A stretch of DNA of 64,000 nucleotides from an uncultured Lachnospiraceae bacterium (GTDB lineage Bacteria; Bacillota; Clostridia; Lachnospirales; Lachnospiraceae), in NCBI GenBank assembly GCA_902780405.1, contig CACZFI010000005.1:62001-126000 (forward strand), in the 5' to 3' direction. Of the stretch, positions 1 through 11,671 are shown piece by piece; positions within the stretch are counted from its first letter, which is position 1; every line of letters starts with the position of its first letter. A program made the position numbers and the translations under genes. The notes under the pieces were generated by a model. It did no database searches. It was given only the letters and a program-made list of their open reading frames with translations, and had not been told where the DNA came from.

Positions 1-2845
1 TCCGCATGTATCCGTCGTTCGACAGATACAGATAAGGATGCTTTTTGTCACGGAGAAAAGTGATGTTTCCGTTCAGCAGCATCGTGGGTGTGTAGGATGT
101 CTTGTCGATCAACGAAAGATCCGCGATGTCGTAGCGGAACAGGGAACCGTTGTCGTAGGTTACAAGCAGCGTGTCGTCGTAGAAGAATAAGCCGTTCACA
201 TAGGAGCCTGCGGAATCAACGGAAGCGATGGTGTTGCCGTCGGAGCCGATGAGCGCCACGTTGCTGCGGTCGCTTACGGCAAAGAGTTTCTGCTTCGGCT
301 GCGAGGTGACAAGACCGGTGGATCCCCAACTGTCGGGGAGGTTTACCACGGTGATGTTGCCGGTTTTGGTGTCTATGATCTCATTGATGTCGGAACTGTA
401 ATAGATGCAATCGATGTCGCCGGCATAGTAGGGTTCGATGGAATAGATTTTGGCTGCTTTACCGATGGAAAACTGTTTGGTTTCACCTGTTTTCGGATCG
501 AGGATTGTCAGGTAGGGATCGTCCCCGACTTTCTCCTGATAACAGATCTTACCGTTCGACATGGAGGCGGTCTGCGAGGTAGAAAACGGTGTCGGAAGTT
601 CCTGTATCATCGTCAGCTCGCGTGTATTGATGTCGAGCGCGCAGAGGGTCATCTTCGTATAGTCGTCAAGCAACAGATATAGCTTGTCATCGACGGTTTC
701 GAGTGTGTGAATCTGGAAATACTCGGCCGTATCTTTCGGGATTGAAACTTCGTGCAGAACGAATTCCTCGTTTCTTAGATCCGCAAGCACAAGAACGGGC
801 GTGCCGTTCCTGTTGGAACTGATCAGGGAAATCTTGTCGTCCGTATAAAGTACATCCAGACCTCCGTCGAAGACAAAGGAACTGTCGATTTCTACCCAGT
901 CTTCATCGCAGACATACAGGCCGTAGTAGATGATCTCGGAGGATCCGAAGGGATAGACGTATGCACCTTCATTGACCACGGCGGAACGCAGATTCCCGGT
1001 AAAAAGGTGATTCACGCTGACGGCATCTGCGTTCGGCAAGTCGAGCGTGAAGCTCAGTCCGCCGTTCTCCGTGATGATCGACGGAAAACCGTTGCCGTCT
1101 CTGTCACTCACGTCTACGATGGAGTCGTTGGTGTTGTAACGGTGCAGAGGCTGTCCGGTTTTCTTGTCGAGCATCTCGATGATGTTGCCGCAGTAGTACC
1201 AGAGCGCATCACCGTAAATCGCAAAATCACTTGCAAGGACAATCTCGTCGCTCGTGAAACGGCTCTCCCAGAGGGGAGAGGGCGATGAGAGTTCGTAGCA
1301 CTGAAGCATGGTTACGTCCGTGGACAGGACATCCTGATCGCCGAGTCCGTAACTGGAGAACTCCTCGTCCTTGTATTTTGCAAGCAGAAGATGGCTGTCG
1401 TCCATCCATGAGATGTCTCTGATCCACATGGTGTCTGCGGGCAGATAGTTGATCGCGCCGCTTTTTACGTCGAAGTATCCGGCAACCTCGCTGGAGCCTG
1501 CGTCAAATGTAACGAAAGCGATCTTTGATTCGTCGGGTGACGCACAAAGCTCGAAGAAGTTGGAGTACGGAATCTCCCCGGAGGATGTGAGGGTGGTGTC
1601 GTTTACCACTTCTCCCGTCTGCGAATCCAGGATCAGGAAGGATTTTTTGTCAGTGACAAAACCGATGTTGCCATCGGAAAACAGGATCGGATCCTCCGAT
1701 TGAAAGTTACAATCGGAAAGAACATACTCCCATGCGGTATTGCCGTCAGCCGGAGTGTAGCAAAGGACGGATGAGTCTGTCCACACAAGCAGATGGGTGC
1801 TGTCGCTGAATTTTATGCCAAAGATGTTGTATGCGTAAGGGGGAGGTGCAAACAGTTCTTCTTTTGAATCGGTGTCCCAGACGCGGATGGTATTGAAAGA
1901 ACTCATGGCAGCAAGCATCCTGCCGTTTGCGGCGACATCGTAATCGTCGATGGCTCCCGGCATGGTAAAGTTCCACTCGGCCTGTATATTGGATCCGGTC
2001 AGAGGAACATAGGAAAGCGTGGCATCCGTAAGTGCGCGGATGGCTTCCGGCGTTACGGGAATATCTGGATGCTCCTCGTCGGGAAGCGCCGCAAGCGCAA
2101 GCTGAAGCGCCGAGATGCGCTGCTCATTTTCGAGAAGCCGGTTGGACTCCGAAGACAGGTATCTGGAGCGATTGGCCAGAGACTGGATATAGTTTCGCTT
2201 GATCGCCTGCTGCGACCGGACCATGTAGACGGAAAAAGCGATGGATACAGCGAGAACAGACGCGAAGATGGCGGACAGTCTGCGCATCTTGTACTGTCTG
2301 CGTCTGTTCATCAGTTCATCATAGGAACAGCCGAGCAGCGTGGAAGCCAGTCGCGGAAGTTCGTCTCTTCTGGCATGACGCGAGCTGGAACGATAGTCGC
2401 AGGACAGAGGCTCAAGCTCGACAATGTACTTGCGGGCGACATCGGATTCGTCAGTGATCACGCGCTCCTCGGAAAGCAGGATCTCGGGAATGACCTCCGC
2501 GGGTTCTCCGTCCACCAATACGGTAAGGATCTGGTTGCGCGTGTGCGAGGTGAGGAAGTACTCAATCTCGCGCTGTACCCAGACAGACTCCTTTGTCGAT
2601 GTGGAACAGATGACGATCAAGAAGTCGGAGTGGTCAAGGGCATAAGAAATCTGATCCCCCAGATCACTGGTGATCGGGAGCTCGTCCTTGTCGCGGAAGA
2701 TGCGATGGATCTTTCCTATGCCGGTCTTTTTCCGGATGCTTTTCGGAATGTGGAAATGCTCAAGGTCGCGCTCGATTTGCTCGGCAACCTTGATGTCCTT
2801 CGGCGCGTGCCTGTAGGAGATAAATGCATTGTAATGATCGATCAT
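1..2845 (-). CDS. TIR-domain / beta-propeller membrane protein (C-terminus cut by window edge)
   Basis: This minus-strand frame is open from an ATG at 2845 to the window edge, at least 948 codons with no stop. Residues 1-130 look like a bacterial TIR domain: an opening NAFISYRH strand, RDKDELP near 51-57, and WVQREIEYF near 89-97. Glu93 aligns with the catalytic glutamate of NADase TIR domains such as SARM1, so NAD cleavage is possible but unproven. A hydrophobic segment at about 190-209 should span the membrane, leaving the TIR domain inside. The rest is a long chain of beta-strand repeats with WD40-like pieces (for example IRVWDTDSKEEL), most likely a propeller sensor outside the cell. The start has a modest AAAGGA site. 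It is transcribed away from the ATP synthase operon. TIR plus propeller is known in Firmicutes, and its role is unclear; defence or envelope sensing are both guesses. Confidence 0.85.
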   Translation of the reverse strand, partial: MIDHYNAFISYRHAPKDIKVAEQIERDLEHFHIPKSIRKKTGIGKIHRIFRDKDELPITSDLGDQISYALDHSDFLIVICSTSTKESVWVQREIEYFLTSHTRNQILTVLVDGEPAEVIPEILLSEERVITDESDVARKYIVELEPLSCDYRSSSRHARRDELPRLASTLLGCSYDELMNRRRQYKMRRLSAIFASVLAVSIAFSVYMVRSQQAIKRNYIQSLANRSRYLSSESNRLLENEQRISALQLALAALPDEEHPDIPVTPEAIRALTDATLSYVPLTGSNIQAEWNFTMPGAIDDYDVAANGRMLAAMSSFNTIRVWDTDSKEELFAPPPYAYNIFGIKFSDSTHLLVWTDSSVLCYTPADGNTAWEYVLSDCNFQSEDPILFSDGNIGFVTDKKSFLILDSQTGEVVNDTTLTSSGEIPYSNFFELCASPDESKIAFVTFDAGSSEVAGYFDVKSGAINYLPADTMWIRDISWMDDSHLLLAKYKDEEFSSYGLGDQDVLSTDVTMLQCYELSSPSPLWESRFTSDEIVLASDFAIYGDALWYYCGNIIEMLDKKTGQPLHRYNTNDSIVDVSDRDGNGFPSIITENGGLSFTLDLPNADAVSVNHLFTGNLRSAVVNEGAYVYPFGSSEIIYYGLYVCDEDWVEIDSSFVFDGGLDVLYTDDKISLISSNRNGTPVLVLADLRNEEFVLHEVSIPKDTAEYFQIHTLETVDDKLYLLLDDYTKMTLCALDINTRELTMIQELPTPFSTSQTASMSNGKICYQEKVGDDPYLTILDPKTGETKQFSIGKAAKIYSIEPYYAGDIDCIYYSSDINEIIDTKTGNITVVNLPDSWGSTGLVTSQPKQKLFAVSDRSNVALIGSDGNTIASVDSAGSYVNGLFFYDDTLLVTYDNGSLFRYDIADLSLIDKTSYTPTMLLNGNITFLRDKKHPYLYLSNDGYMR

Positions 2846-2878
2846 AATTTATCCTTTTCTTAAGTGTTTGATACCCTC

Positions 2879-2907
2879 ATTTTATATTTAAACACGATAT
2901 TTGTAAA
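2879..2907 (-). promoter_or_regulatory. Predicted promoter of the TIR/propeller gene
   Basis: On the minus strand TTTACA (2907-2902) and TAAAAT (2884-2879) are separated by 17 bp, 33 bp upstream of the ATG. The -35 box lies only 2 bp from the -35 box of the ATP synthase promoter on the other strand. Confidence 0.5.
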
Positions 2908-2909
2908 GG

Positions 2910-2939
2910 TTGACACCACAAGGCGTAAAGAGATAAAAT
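2910..2939 (+). promoter_or_regulatory. Predicted promoter of the ATP synthase operon
   Basis: A perfect TTGACA (2910-2915) is followed after 18 bp by TAAAAT (2934-2939), 42 bp before the atpB start. This is the only good sigma-A-like promoter in the intergenic space. Confidence 0.6.
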
Positions 2940-2981
2940 AAGGAATAGTTTGTAAGAAAATACGGAAGGGAGATATGTTCG

Positions 2982-3839
2982 TTGAATAAGAAGAAAAAAA
3001 TCACGGTTCTCCTCATTCTGCTGGTTGCGGAGATCCTGATCGGTGTCGGTATCTGGCTCACGAACACCGGGGGCGAGAAGCACGAGACCATCAAGGAGGC
3101 CATGCGGGACGCAGTTCTGCATGAGGAAAACCACGTCAGTCTGTTCGGCATAGCCGTCAATCCGTCCCTCATCGCCGGGATGATCGTGACAGCGGTGTTG
3201 CTCGCCTTCGCCTTGATCGTCAGGATCTTTGTGATCCCGAGATTCAAGATGGTTCCCGGTAAATTCCAGCTGCTGCTGGAAGAGTGGGTGGGCTTCTTCG
3301 AAGGACTTGCCAAAAGCAACAGTCCGCACAGAAACCGTTTCCTCGGCGCATACATCTTTGCGGCAGGATCCTACATCTTTGTCGGAACGCTCTTTGAGCT
3401 CTTCGGTTTTCAGGCGGTTACGACGGAAGGATATTCCATATCTCTGCCTGCGCCGCTGGCCGATATCAACGGTGCGCTGATGATGGGATGTCTGTCCTAT
3501 CTGGTGATCCTGTCGGGAGGACTTGTACAAAACAAGTTCCGCGGATTGCTTCTCACCTTGAAAGAGTTTTCGCTCCCCGTATCCATGAGCTTCCGTCTCT
3601 TCGGCGCATTGCTCTCGGGTATGCTTGTCACGGAGCTGATCTATTTCTACCTGCAGTTGTCGTTCCTGTTACCCGTCGTGGTCGGTGTGCTGTTCACACT
3701 GCTTCACGCATTGATCCAGGCCTACGTCCTTACGATGCTTGTATCGATGTTCTACGGAGAGGTGACGGAACCGCCGAAGAAGAAAAAGAAAAAATCAAAG
3801 AACCAGGCTGAGGAACAGCAAGTTGCGGAAGCCGCATAA
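2982..3839 (+). CDS. atpB: F-type ATP synthase subunit a (F0)
   Basis: Subunit a forms the ion half-channels beside the c-ring in the membrane. The 285-residue protein has a TM helix at the N-terminus and further helices through the body. The essential arginine is Arg205 in the motif SFRLFGALLSG, equivalent to E. coli Arg210. The C-terminus is a lysine-rich tail (KKKKKKSK) after the last helix. The start is a TTG at 2982 with GGAAGGGAG about 10 bases upstream; the ATG at 2974 runs into a stop after four codons. It is the first gene of the operon. No atpI or atpZ gene precedes it. Identity is firm. Confidence 0.95.
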   Translation: MNKKKKITVLLILLVAEILIGVGIWLTNTGGEKHETIKEAMRDAVLHEENHVSLFGIAVNPSLIAGMIVTAVLLAFALIVRIFVIPRFKMVPGKFQLLLEEWVGFFEGLAKSNSPHRNRFLGAYIFAAGSYIFVGTLFELFGFQAVTTEGYSISLPAPLADINGALMMGCLSYLVILSGGLVQNKFRGLLLTLKEFSLPVSMSFRLFGALLSGMLVTELIYFYLQLSFLLPVVVGVLFTLLHALIQAYVLTMLVSMFYGEVTEPPKKKKKKSKNQAEEQQVAEAA

Positions 3840-4283
<444 letters not shown>

Positions 4284-4302
4284 CGGGGAAGAGGTGCAGA
4301 GT

Positions 4303-4809
4303 ATGGTTATGACAGGACTTCCGCTTAATATCGATCTTCAGCAGATCCTACTTCATCTGCTGAATTTTGCGATTCTTGTTGCTGGTCTTTATATCCTTCT
4401 CTACAAGCCCGTGAAGGACTTTATGGAGAAGCGCAGGCAGCATTACAAAGACATCGACGACGAGGCCGAGGCAAGGCTTGCATCCGCCAAAGAGCAGGAG
4501 GCGGCTTACGAAAAGAAGATCGCCGATGCAGAGGATGAGATCAGGGAGAAGAAGCGTGTGGCGTCCGATGAGTTAGAGACGCTTCGCGTCAATGCAGAGA
4601 AGGCTTCCAAGGAGAAGGCAGAGCAGATCATCTCCGATGCCAAGAAGGAAGCAGAGAATGCCAAAGCACAGATCATCAAAGAGGCCGAGAAGGACATCAC
4701 CGATATGGTGAAGACTGCGGCCGAGAAGATCTTTGTCAGCGACAATGTCAACGATACATACGAGGCGTTTTTAAAGGATGCCGAAAGGAGCGTAAAGGAT
4801 GGAGAATAA
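4303..4809 (+). CDS. atpF: F-type ATP synthase subunit b (F0 stator)
   Basis: Subunit b anchors the peripheral stalk. One N-terminal TM helix (about residues 15-35, ending YKPVKDF) is followed by a long charged coiled coil rich in Glu, Lys and Ala, the usual layout and length (168 residues). I chose the ATG at 4303, about 9 bases after GGGGAAGAGG; a GTG at 4294 touches that site and is too close. The C-terminus is an ordinary b end, with no delta domain attached (mycobacteria do have a b-delta fusion). Its last 11 bases overlap the atpA fusion gene, leaving no room for a separate atpH. Confidence 0.93.
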   Translation: MVMTGLPLNIDLQQILLHLLNFAILVAGLYILLYKPVKDFMEKRRQHYKDIDDEAEARLASAKEQEAAYEKKIADAEDEIREKKRVASDELETLRVNAEKASKEKAEQIISDAKKEAENAKAQIIKEAEKDITDMVKTAAEKIFVSDNVNDTYEAFLKDAERSVKDGE

Positions 4810-6565
4810 AGCTTTTCTCTACGCTGCCGAGGCACCTTCCGAAGCGCAGTTAAAGAGATTTCAGGAGTTTCTGCAAAACAAATACAAAACCCCTGTCACC
4901 GTAAGCTTTGTCGAAGATTCCACCATGCAGGCGGGCTTTAAGCTCGAATATGCGGACGAGGTGTTCAACTGGACACCGGAGGGCAGGTTCCGTCAGTTTA
5001 CGGATATGCTCTACGATATCCGCGACAAGTACACCGAAACCGAAGACCCGAAGCAGGCGCTGGCCCTTTTAAAGCGCTCCATCGAGGACTTTGACGTAAC
5101 GGCAGTGCCCGAAGAAGAAGGCAAGGTGCGCACGGTCGGTGACGGTATCGTGGTGGTGGATGGTCTTGCTACCGTGGAATACGGAGAGATCGTCGTCTTT
5201 GAATCCGGCGTTAAGGGTATGGTACAGGATTTAAGAAAGGGCGAGATCGGTGTCGTACTCTTCGGAGAGGACGAAGACATTCAGGAGAACAGCCGCGTCA
5301 GAAGAACCAAGAAGACGGCGGGTATCCCCGTCGGCGAGGGCTTCATCGGACGCGTGGTTGACGCCCTGGGTAATCCCATCGACGGCAAGGGAGAGATCGT
5401 ATCTTCCGACTACAGACCCATCGAGACTCCCGCACCGGGCATCATTGATCGTCAGCCCGTATGCGAGCCGATGGATACGGGACTTTTGGCAATCGACTCT
5501 ATGTTCCCGATCGGACGCGGACAGAGAGAGCTGATCATCGGTGACCGTCAGACCGGTAAGACGACGATCGCCACGGACACCATCTTAAACCAGAGAGACA
5601 ACGGCGTGATCTGCGTCTATGTGGCTATCGGACAGAAGGCTTCGTCCATAGCGCATCTGGTTGAGACACTCAAAAAGAACGACGCCATGAAGTACACCAT
5701 TGTGGTCAATGCATCCGCATCCGACCCGGCGCCGCTTCAATACATCGCACCCTACGCCGGTACGGCTTTGGGTGAGTATTTCATGCATCAGGGCAGAGAT
5801 GTGCTGATCATTTATGATGACCTTTCCAAGCACGCCATCGCATACAGAACGCTTTCGCTTTTGCTGGAGCGTTCCCCCGGACGTGAGGCATATCCGGGCG
5901 ATGTCTTCTATCTCCACTCGAGACTTCTCGAGCGCTCCGCACATCTTTCGGCGGAGAAGGGCGGCGGCAGTATGACGGCGCTTCCGATCGTGGAGACACA
6001 GGCGGGCGATGTATCGGCTTATATTCCTACCAATATCATTTCCATCACGGACGGTCAGATCTTCCTGGAGAGTGATCTGTTCTTCGCGGGACAGCGTCCT
6101 GCGGTCAATGTCGGACTCTCCGTATCCCGTGTGGGCGGTGCCGCACAGACCAAGGCCATGAAGAAGGCCTCGGGCGGTGTGCGTCTTGACCTGGCACAGT
6201 ACCGTGAGATGGAGGTCTTTACACAGTTTTCCAGTGACCTTGACGATGCGACCAAGCAGCAGCTTGCCTACGGACAGGGATTGATGCGGCTTCTGCGTCA
6301 GCATCAGAGTCATCCGCTTTCCATGCAGGAGCAGGTGGTGACTTTGGTTGCTGCAACCGCCCATGTGATGCAGGACATCCCCGTGGATGAGATCCTTGCA
6401 TTCCGTGAGGGCTTGCTTGCTTACTTTGCGGAGCATGAGGCGGCGCTTTGTTCCGCCATTGCGGACACGGGTTCTCTGACGGATGAGAACAAATCCCGTA
6501 TCATTGAGGCTGCACGGACCTACCTTTCGATCTATGAGGAGCAACGTACGAAGGACGGTGAATAA
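4799..6565 (+). CDS. atpA: F-type ATP synthase subunit alpha with an N-terminal delta C-terminal domain
   Basis: At 588 residues it is about 85 longer than a usual alpha. From residue ~86 it is a normal alpha: an N-terminal helix ([12 protein letters not shown]), beta-barrel ([11 protein letters not shown] at 114-124), P-loop GDRQTGKT at 248-255, and the [11 protein letters not shown] region. Residues 6-72 align without gaps to the C-terminal domain of E. coli delta (AtpH): the SAATLSEQQL stretch matches [11 protein letters not shown], and the DKSVMAGVIIRAGDMVID stretch matches [19 protein letters not shown]. In a typical operon atpH sits directly between atpF and atpA, so the simplest reading is that the delta N-terminal domain was lost and its tail fused in frame to alpha. 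The ATG has AAAGGAG 8 bases upstream. The alpha assignment is certain and the delta part strong by eye. Confidence 0.95.
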   Translation: MENKAFLYAAEAPSEAQLKRFQEFLQNKYKTPVTVSFVEDSTMQAGFKLEYADEVFNWTPEGRFRQFTDMLYDIRDKYTETEDPKQALALLKRSIEDFDVTAVPEEEGKVRTVGDGIVVVDGLATVEYGEIVVFESGVKGMVQDLRKGEIGVVLFGEDEDIQENSRVRRTKKTAGIPVGEGFIGRVVDALGNPIDGKGEIVSSDYRPIETPAPGIIDRQPVCEPMDTGLLAIDSMFPIGRGQRELIIGDRQTGKTTIATDTILNQRDNGVICVYVAIGQKASSIAHLVETLKKNDAMKYTIVVNASASDPAPLQYIAPYAGTALGEYFMHQGRDVLIIYDDLSKHAIAYRTLSLLLERSPGREAYPGDVFYLHSRLLERSAHLSAEKGGGSMTALPIVETQAGDVSAYIPTNIISITDGQIFLESDLFFAGQRPAVNVGLSVSRVGGAAQTKAMKKASGGVRLDLAQYREMEVFTQFSSDLDDATKQQLAYGQGLMRLLRQHQSHPLSMQEQVVTLVAATAHVMQDIPVDEILAFREGLLAYFAEHEAALCSAIADTGSLTDENKSRIIEAARTYLSIYEEQRTKDGE

Positions 6566-6567
6566 AC

Positions 6568-8896
<2,329 letters not shown>

Positions 8897-8897
<1 letters not shown>

Positions 8898-9337
8898 TGC
8901 ATACATTCAAGACGAGAATCTATCAGGCGGATCGCACCTTCTTTGAGGGTGAGCTCGAAAGCATCGTGGTCCCTACCACGGACGGCATGTACGGCGTGCT
9001 GGCCGACCACAGAAATGTAGTCGTGGCCATCGTTCCGGGAGAGATGCATTTTTTACAGCCGGGCAAGGAAGCAGTCTATGTTCATGTATCCGAGGGGATG
9101 CTGCGCGTGGAAAAAGGCGAAGTCCTGATCTTGGTTACGCTTGCCGAGTATCCGGATGAGGTTGAGGAGAACCGCCGCAAGGAAAGAGAAGAGGATCTGC
9201 GCGAGCAGGAGATGCAGAAGAGAAGCCTCCAGGAGTACTACGAGGCAGAGATGACACTGCAGCGGGCAGTGACGGGCCTTCGTCATCAGAGCGTACAGCA
9301 GGAGATGACCGAGGATCCGAACAATAGGATAGAATAA
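8897..9337 (+). CDS. atpC: F-type ATP synthase subunit epsilon
   Basis: Epsilon couples the rotor and can inhibit ATP hydrolysis. Residues 1-85 form the beta-sandwich (FEGELESIVVPTTDGMYGVLADH), and a charged two-helix region follows. The C-terminal part is rather long and acidic (EMTEDPNNRIE end), giving 146 residues against about 135 in most bacteria. It is the last F1 gene. A lipoprotein gene follows after one base and is probably on the same transcript. Confidence 0.93.
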
Positions 9338-9338
9338 A

Positions 9339-10292
9339 ATGCAAACACCGAGCGTGAGTCTTAAAACTTATTTACTTATACTGTTTATTGCATTACTGAT
9401 CGTGCTGGGTGGCTGCGGAAAAAAGTCTTCCACACCCGTGAAAGATGGCACACTGATCAGGGTATCCTATGCCGAAAAGGGCGACGGGATCGATCAGCTT
9501 GCAAGATATACGGTGAACATCGAAGTGGACTGTGACGGCACCGTACGGATCTATGCGGATCAGTTTGAAAAGTGGATGCCGGAGACAGCCTGCCCCGAGG
9601 ACACCTATCAGCTCGAGCCTGCCGTGATGGAGGAACTGCGCGCTAAGGTGGATGAAGCACCTTACGGCAAACTTCGAAGCGATATGGGAAACCGCGATCA
9701 GACCGATGGCGTCTTCAAAACCGTGACGGTCTTTATGGAAGACGGAGAGCATACGTACAGCGGTTTGAATCCAAGCAACAGAAATTTTCTCGCACTTTAC
9801 GATGCGGTCTACAATGTTACGAAGGAGCGCGCATTTACCTATGTAAGCTCCGTGAACGAGATGCAGCAGAAGGCGAAGAAAGCCGTCGAGCAGGCGCAGA
9901 TCCACGTGATCTGCAATGCGGACGAGCTTCTTTTTTCCGAAGACAAGATCAAGGCGGTTTATCTGATCCCGCCCGAGGGAGAGGAACCGGAGGGTGAGGT
10001 ACCGCCCGAGGATGCGATCCCCGCAGCGAAGACAGAGTGGACGGGGAAACTCACCGATGAGTACTATGGCGCGATGCTGCTTACCGATGAGGGCGTTGCA
10101 GCCATGGCAGACTATTCGTCGGGATCCTCCGAGGAGTTCCCGGTCAGCCTGCAGCTTTATATCGGCACACAGTTTCTGATTACTTTCAAGGCGGATACGA
10201 CCATAGAGAAGAATCTGATCTATTTTGAACACAGTACGAATAAGGAACAGGTAAAGGGAGATGTGGATGCGCTTAAGAAGGCGCTTCGTTAA
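9339..10292 (+). CDS. Lipoprotein of unknown function
   Basis: A signal peptide with lipobox VLGGC (Cys26) predicts a lipid-anchored protein on the outer face of the membrane. The 317-residue body is mixed alpha/beta with no motif I recognise; an acidic Pro/Glu-rich stretch near residues 213-225 may be a linker between two halves. It begins one base after the atpC stop with AGGAT nearby, and no terminator separates them, so it is probably expressed with the ATP synthase. No role in the enzyme can be inferred from sequence alone. Confidence 0.8.
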   Translation: MQTPSVSLKTYLLILFIALLIVLGGCGKKSSTPVKDGTLIRVSYAEKGDGIDQLARYTVNIEVDCDGTVRIYADQFEKWMPETACPEDTYQLEPAVMEELRAKVDEAPYGKLRSDMGNRDQTDGVFKTVTVFMEDGEHTYSGLNPSNRNFLALYDAVYNVTKERAFTYVSSVNEMQQKAKKAVEQAQIHVICNADELLFSEDKIKAVYLIPPEGEEPEGEVPPEDAIPAAKTEWTGKLTDEYYGAMLLTDEGVAAMADYSSGSSEEFPVSLQLYIGTQFLITFKADTTIEKNLIYFEHSTNKEQVKGDVDALKKALR

Positions 10293-10295
10293 TGG

Positions 10296-10323
10296 TTGAC
10301 ATTTCCCGAAAACTGTATAAAAT
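10296..10323 (+). promoter_or_regulatory. Predicted promoter of the glmU-pth-mfd operon
   Basis: TTGACA (10296-10301), a 16-bp spacer and TAAAAT (10318-10323) lie directly after the upstream lipoprotein stop. GGAGG at 10340-10344 then serves the start at 10351. Confidence 0.6.
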
Positions 10324-10350
10324 ACATATAGTTATGTATGGAGGACAGAT

Positions 10351-11100
10351 ATGAGCAGCTTAAATGCGATCATTATGGCGGCAGGCAAGGGCACACGTAT
10401 GCATTCCGATCTGCCGAAATGTATCCACAGAGTGGCCGGTGAACCTATGGTTCATCATGTGATCAAGGCAGCGAAGGAAGCGGGCGCTTTTGATTGCTGC
10501 GTGGTGATCGGCTACAAGGGAAACGAAGTGAAAAATGCGATCTATGATGTGGTAGAGTTTGCGGAGCAGGAAGAACAGCTCGGTACCGGACATGCGGTAA
10601 TGTGTGCGGAGAAATTTCTGACCGGAAGCGGGGATACGCTGATCCTTTGCGGCGACACTCCGCTGATCACAGGCGCTACTTTAACGGAACTTGTGGAGAA
10701 GCATAAAAGAGAATCCAACGGTGTGACGGTGCTTTCGGCGATTCTTCCGGATGCCACGGGCTACGGCAGGATCATCAGGGATGCGGCCGGCACATTTACC
10801 AAGATTGTAGAACAGAAGGATGCCACCGAAGAGGAGAAGGCAGTGACCGAGATCAATTCCGGCATGTATGTCTTCAACACGGAGGCTTTGAAGGCATCGC
10901 TTGCACTGCTTCAGAGCGATAATGCTGCGGGAGAGTACTACCTTACGGATACCATCTCCTTTATCAAACGCGCGGGACTTAAGGTGGCTGCAATGCCGCT
11001 TTCCGGAGATCGGATCAATGAGATCCGCGGCGTGAATACACTTGAGCAGCTTGCAGAAGCGGAAGAGATTATGCATGCGAGAAAGGCGGCAGAAGCATGA
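10351..11100 (+). CDS. glmU: GlmU-type uridylyltransferase, nucleotidyltransferase domain only
   Basis: The protein matches the N-terminal half of GlmU, which makes UDP-N-acetylglucosamine from UTP and GlcNAc-1-phosphate. Visible motifs are AAGKGTRMHSDLPK (residues 10-23), GTGHA, the metal-site CGDTPL, GYGRI, INSGMYVF and EIRGVNT near the end. At 249 residues it stops where the left-handed beta-helix acetyltransferase domain would begin (full GlmU is about 450). The stop overlaps pth by four bases, so this is not a sequencing truncation. Acetylation of glucosamine-1-phosphate must come from another protein. It could also act on another sugar phosphate, but placement beside pth and mfd is the usual glmU neighbourhood. 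Confidence 0.82.
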   Translation: MSSLNAIIMAAGKGTRMHSDLPKCIHRVAGEPMVHHVIKAAKEAGAFDCCVVIGYKGNEVKNAIYDVVEFAEQEEQLGTGHAVMCAEKFLTGSGDTLILCGDTPLITGATLTELVEKHKRESNGVTVLSAILPDATGYGRIIRDAAGTFTKIVEQKDATEEEKAVTEINSGMYVFNTEALKASLALLQSDNAAGEYYLTDTISFIKRAGLKVAAMPLSGDRINEIRGVNTLEQLAEAEEIMHARKAAEA

Positions 11101-11657
11101 AGCTGATCGTCGGCCTCGGCAATCCCGGTGACAAGTACGCAGGTACCCGTCACAATATCGGTTTTTCCGTGATTGTGAACCTTGCGGACAGATACGGTGT
11201 CGGGATGTCCGAATCCAAACAAAAGGCGGCAGTCGGCAAATGCGTGATCGGCGGGGAGAAGGTTCTTCTTGCGATGCCGCAGACTTATATGAACTTAAGC
11301 GGTGACAGTGTGCGCGCGCTGGCGGACTACTATCACCTAGAAGCAGAGGAGATCCTGGTTGTCTATGATGATATCAATCTGGATGTAGGGAAGCTCCGTA
11401 TGCGCGCCGGAGGCAGTGCCGGCGGACACAACGGCATGAAGGACATCATCGCGAAACTCGGCACACAGGACTATCCGAGACTCAGACTGGGTGTGGGCGC
11501 CAAGCCCTCCGGCATGGACCTTGCGGATTATGTGCTCAGCAGATTTCCGAAGGAAGAACTTCCGCTGGTACGCGAGACGGTGGATCGCGCGGCGGATGCC
11601 GTAGAATGCTTTATCAAAGAGGATGTCGAGACGGCGATGAACCGTTTCAACGGATAA
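11097..11657 (+). CDS. pth: Peptidyl-tRNA hydrolase
   Basis: Pth releases peptides from prematurely dropped peptidyl-tRNA in the cytoplasm. The 186-residue length is typical. Signature pieces are GLGNPGDKYAGTRHNIGF (catalytic His20 in RHN), the QTYMNLSG segment, VYDDINLDVGKLR with its conserved Asp, and SAGGHNGMKDI. It overlaps the gene before it by four bases and lies 14 bases before mfd. Confidence 0.96.
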   Translation: MKLIVGLGNPGDKYAGTRHNIGFSVIVNLADRYGVGMSESKQKAAVGKCVIGGEKVLLAMPQTYMNLSGDSVRALADYYHLEAEEILVVYDDINLDVGKLRMRAGGSAGGHNGMKDIIAKLGTQDYPRLRLGVGAKPSGMDLADYVLSRFPKEELPLVRETVDRAADAVECFIKEDVETAMNRFNG

Positions 11658-11671
11658 ACAGGAGGTGCAGT

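Noticed and set aside
2069..2863. Long plus-strand frame of 264 codons across the TIR gene
   Set aside because: It is the complement of the TIR domain coding strand; its protein is Arg/Leu-rich with no motif, while the minus frame shows a full TIR domain.
4294..4302. GTG start for atpF
   Set aside because: It directly abuts the purine-rich ribosome site; the ATG nine bases later is better spaced.
5585..6544. Minus-strand frame of 319 codons inside atpA
   Set aside because: Shadow of the alpha subunit; the plus frame is fully conserved.
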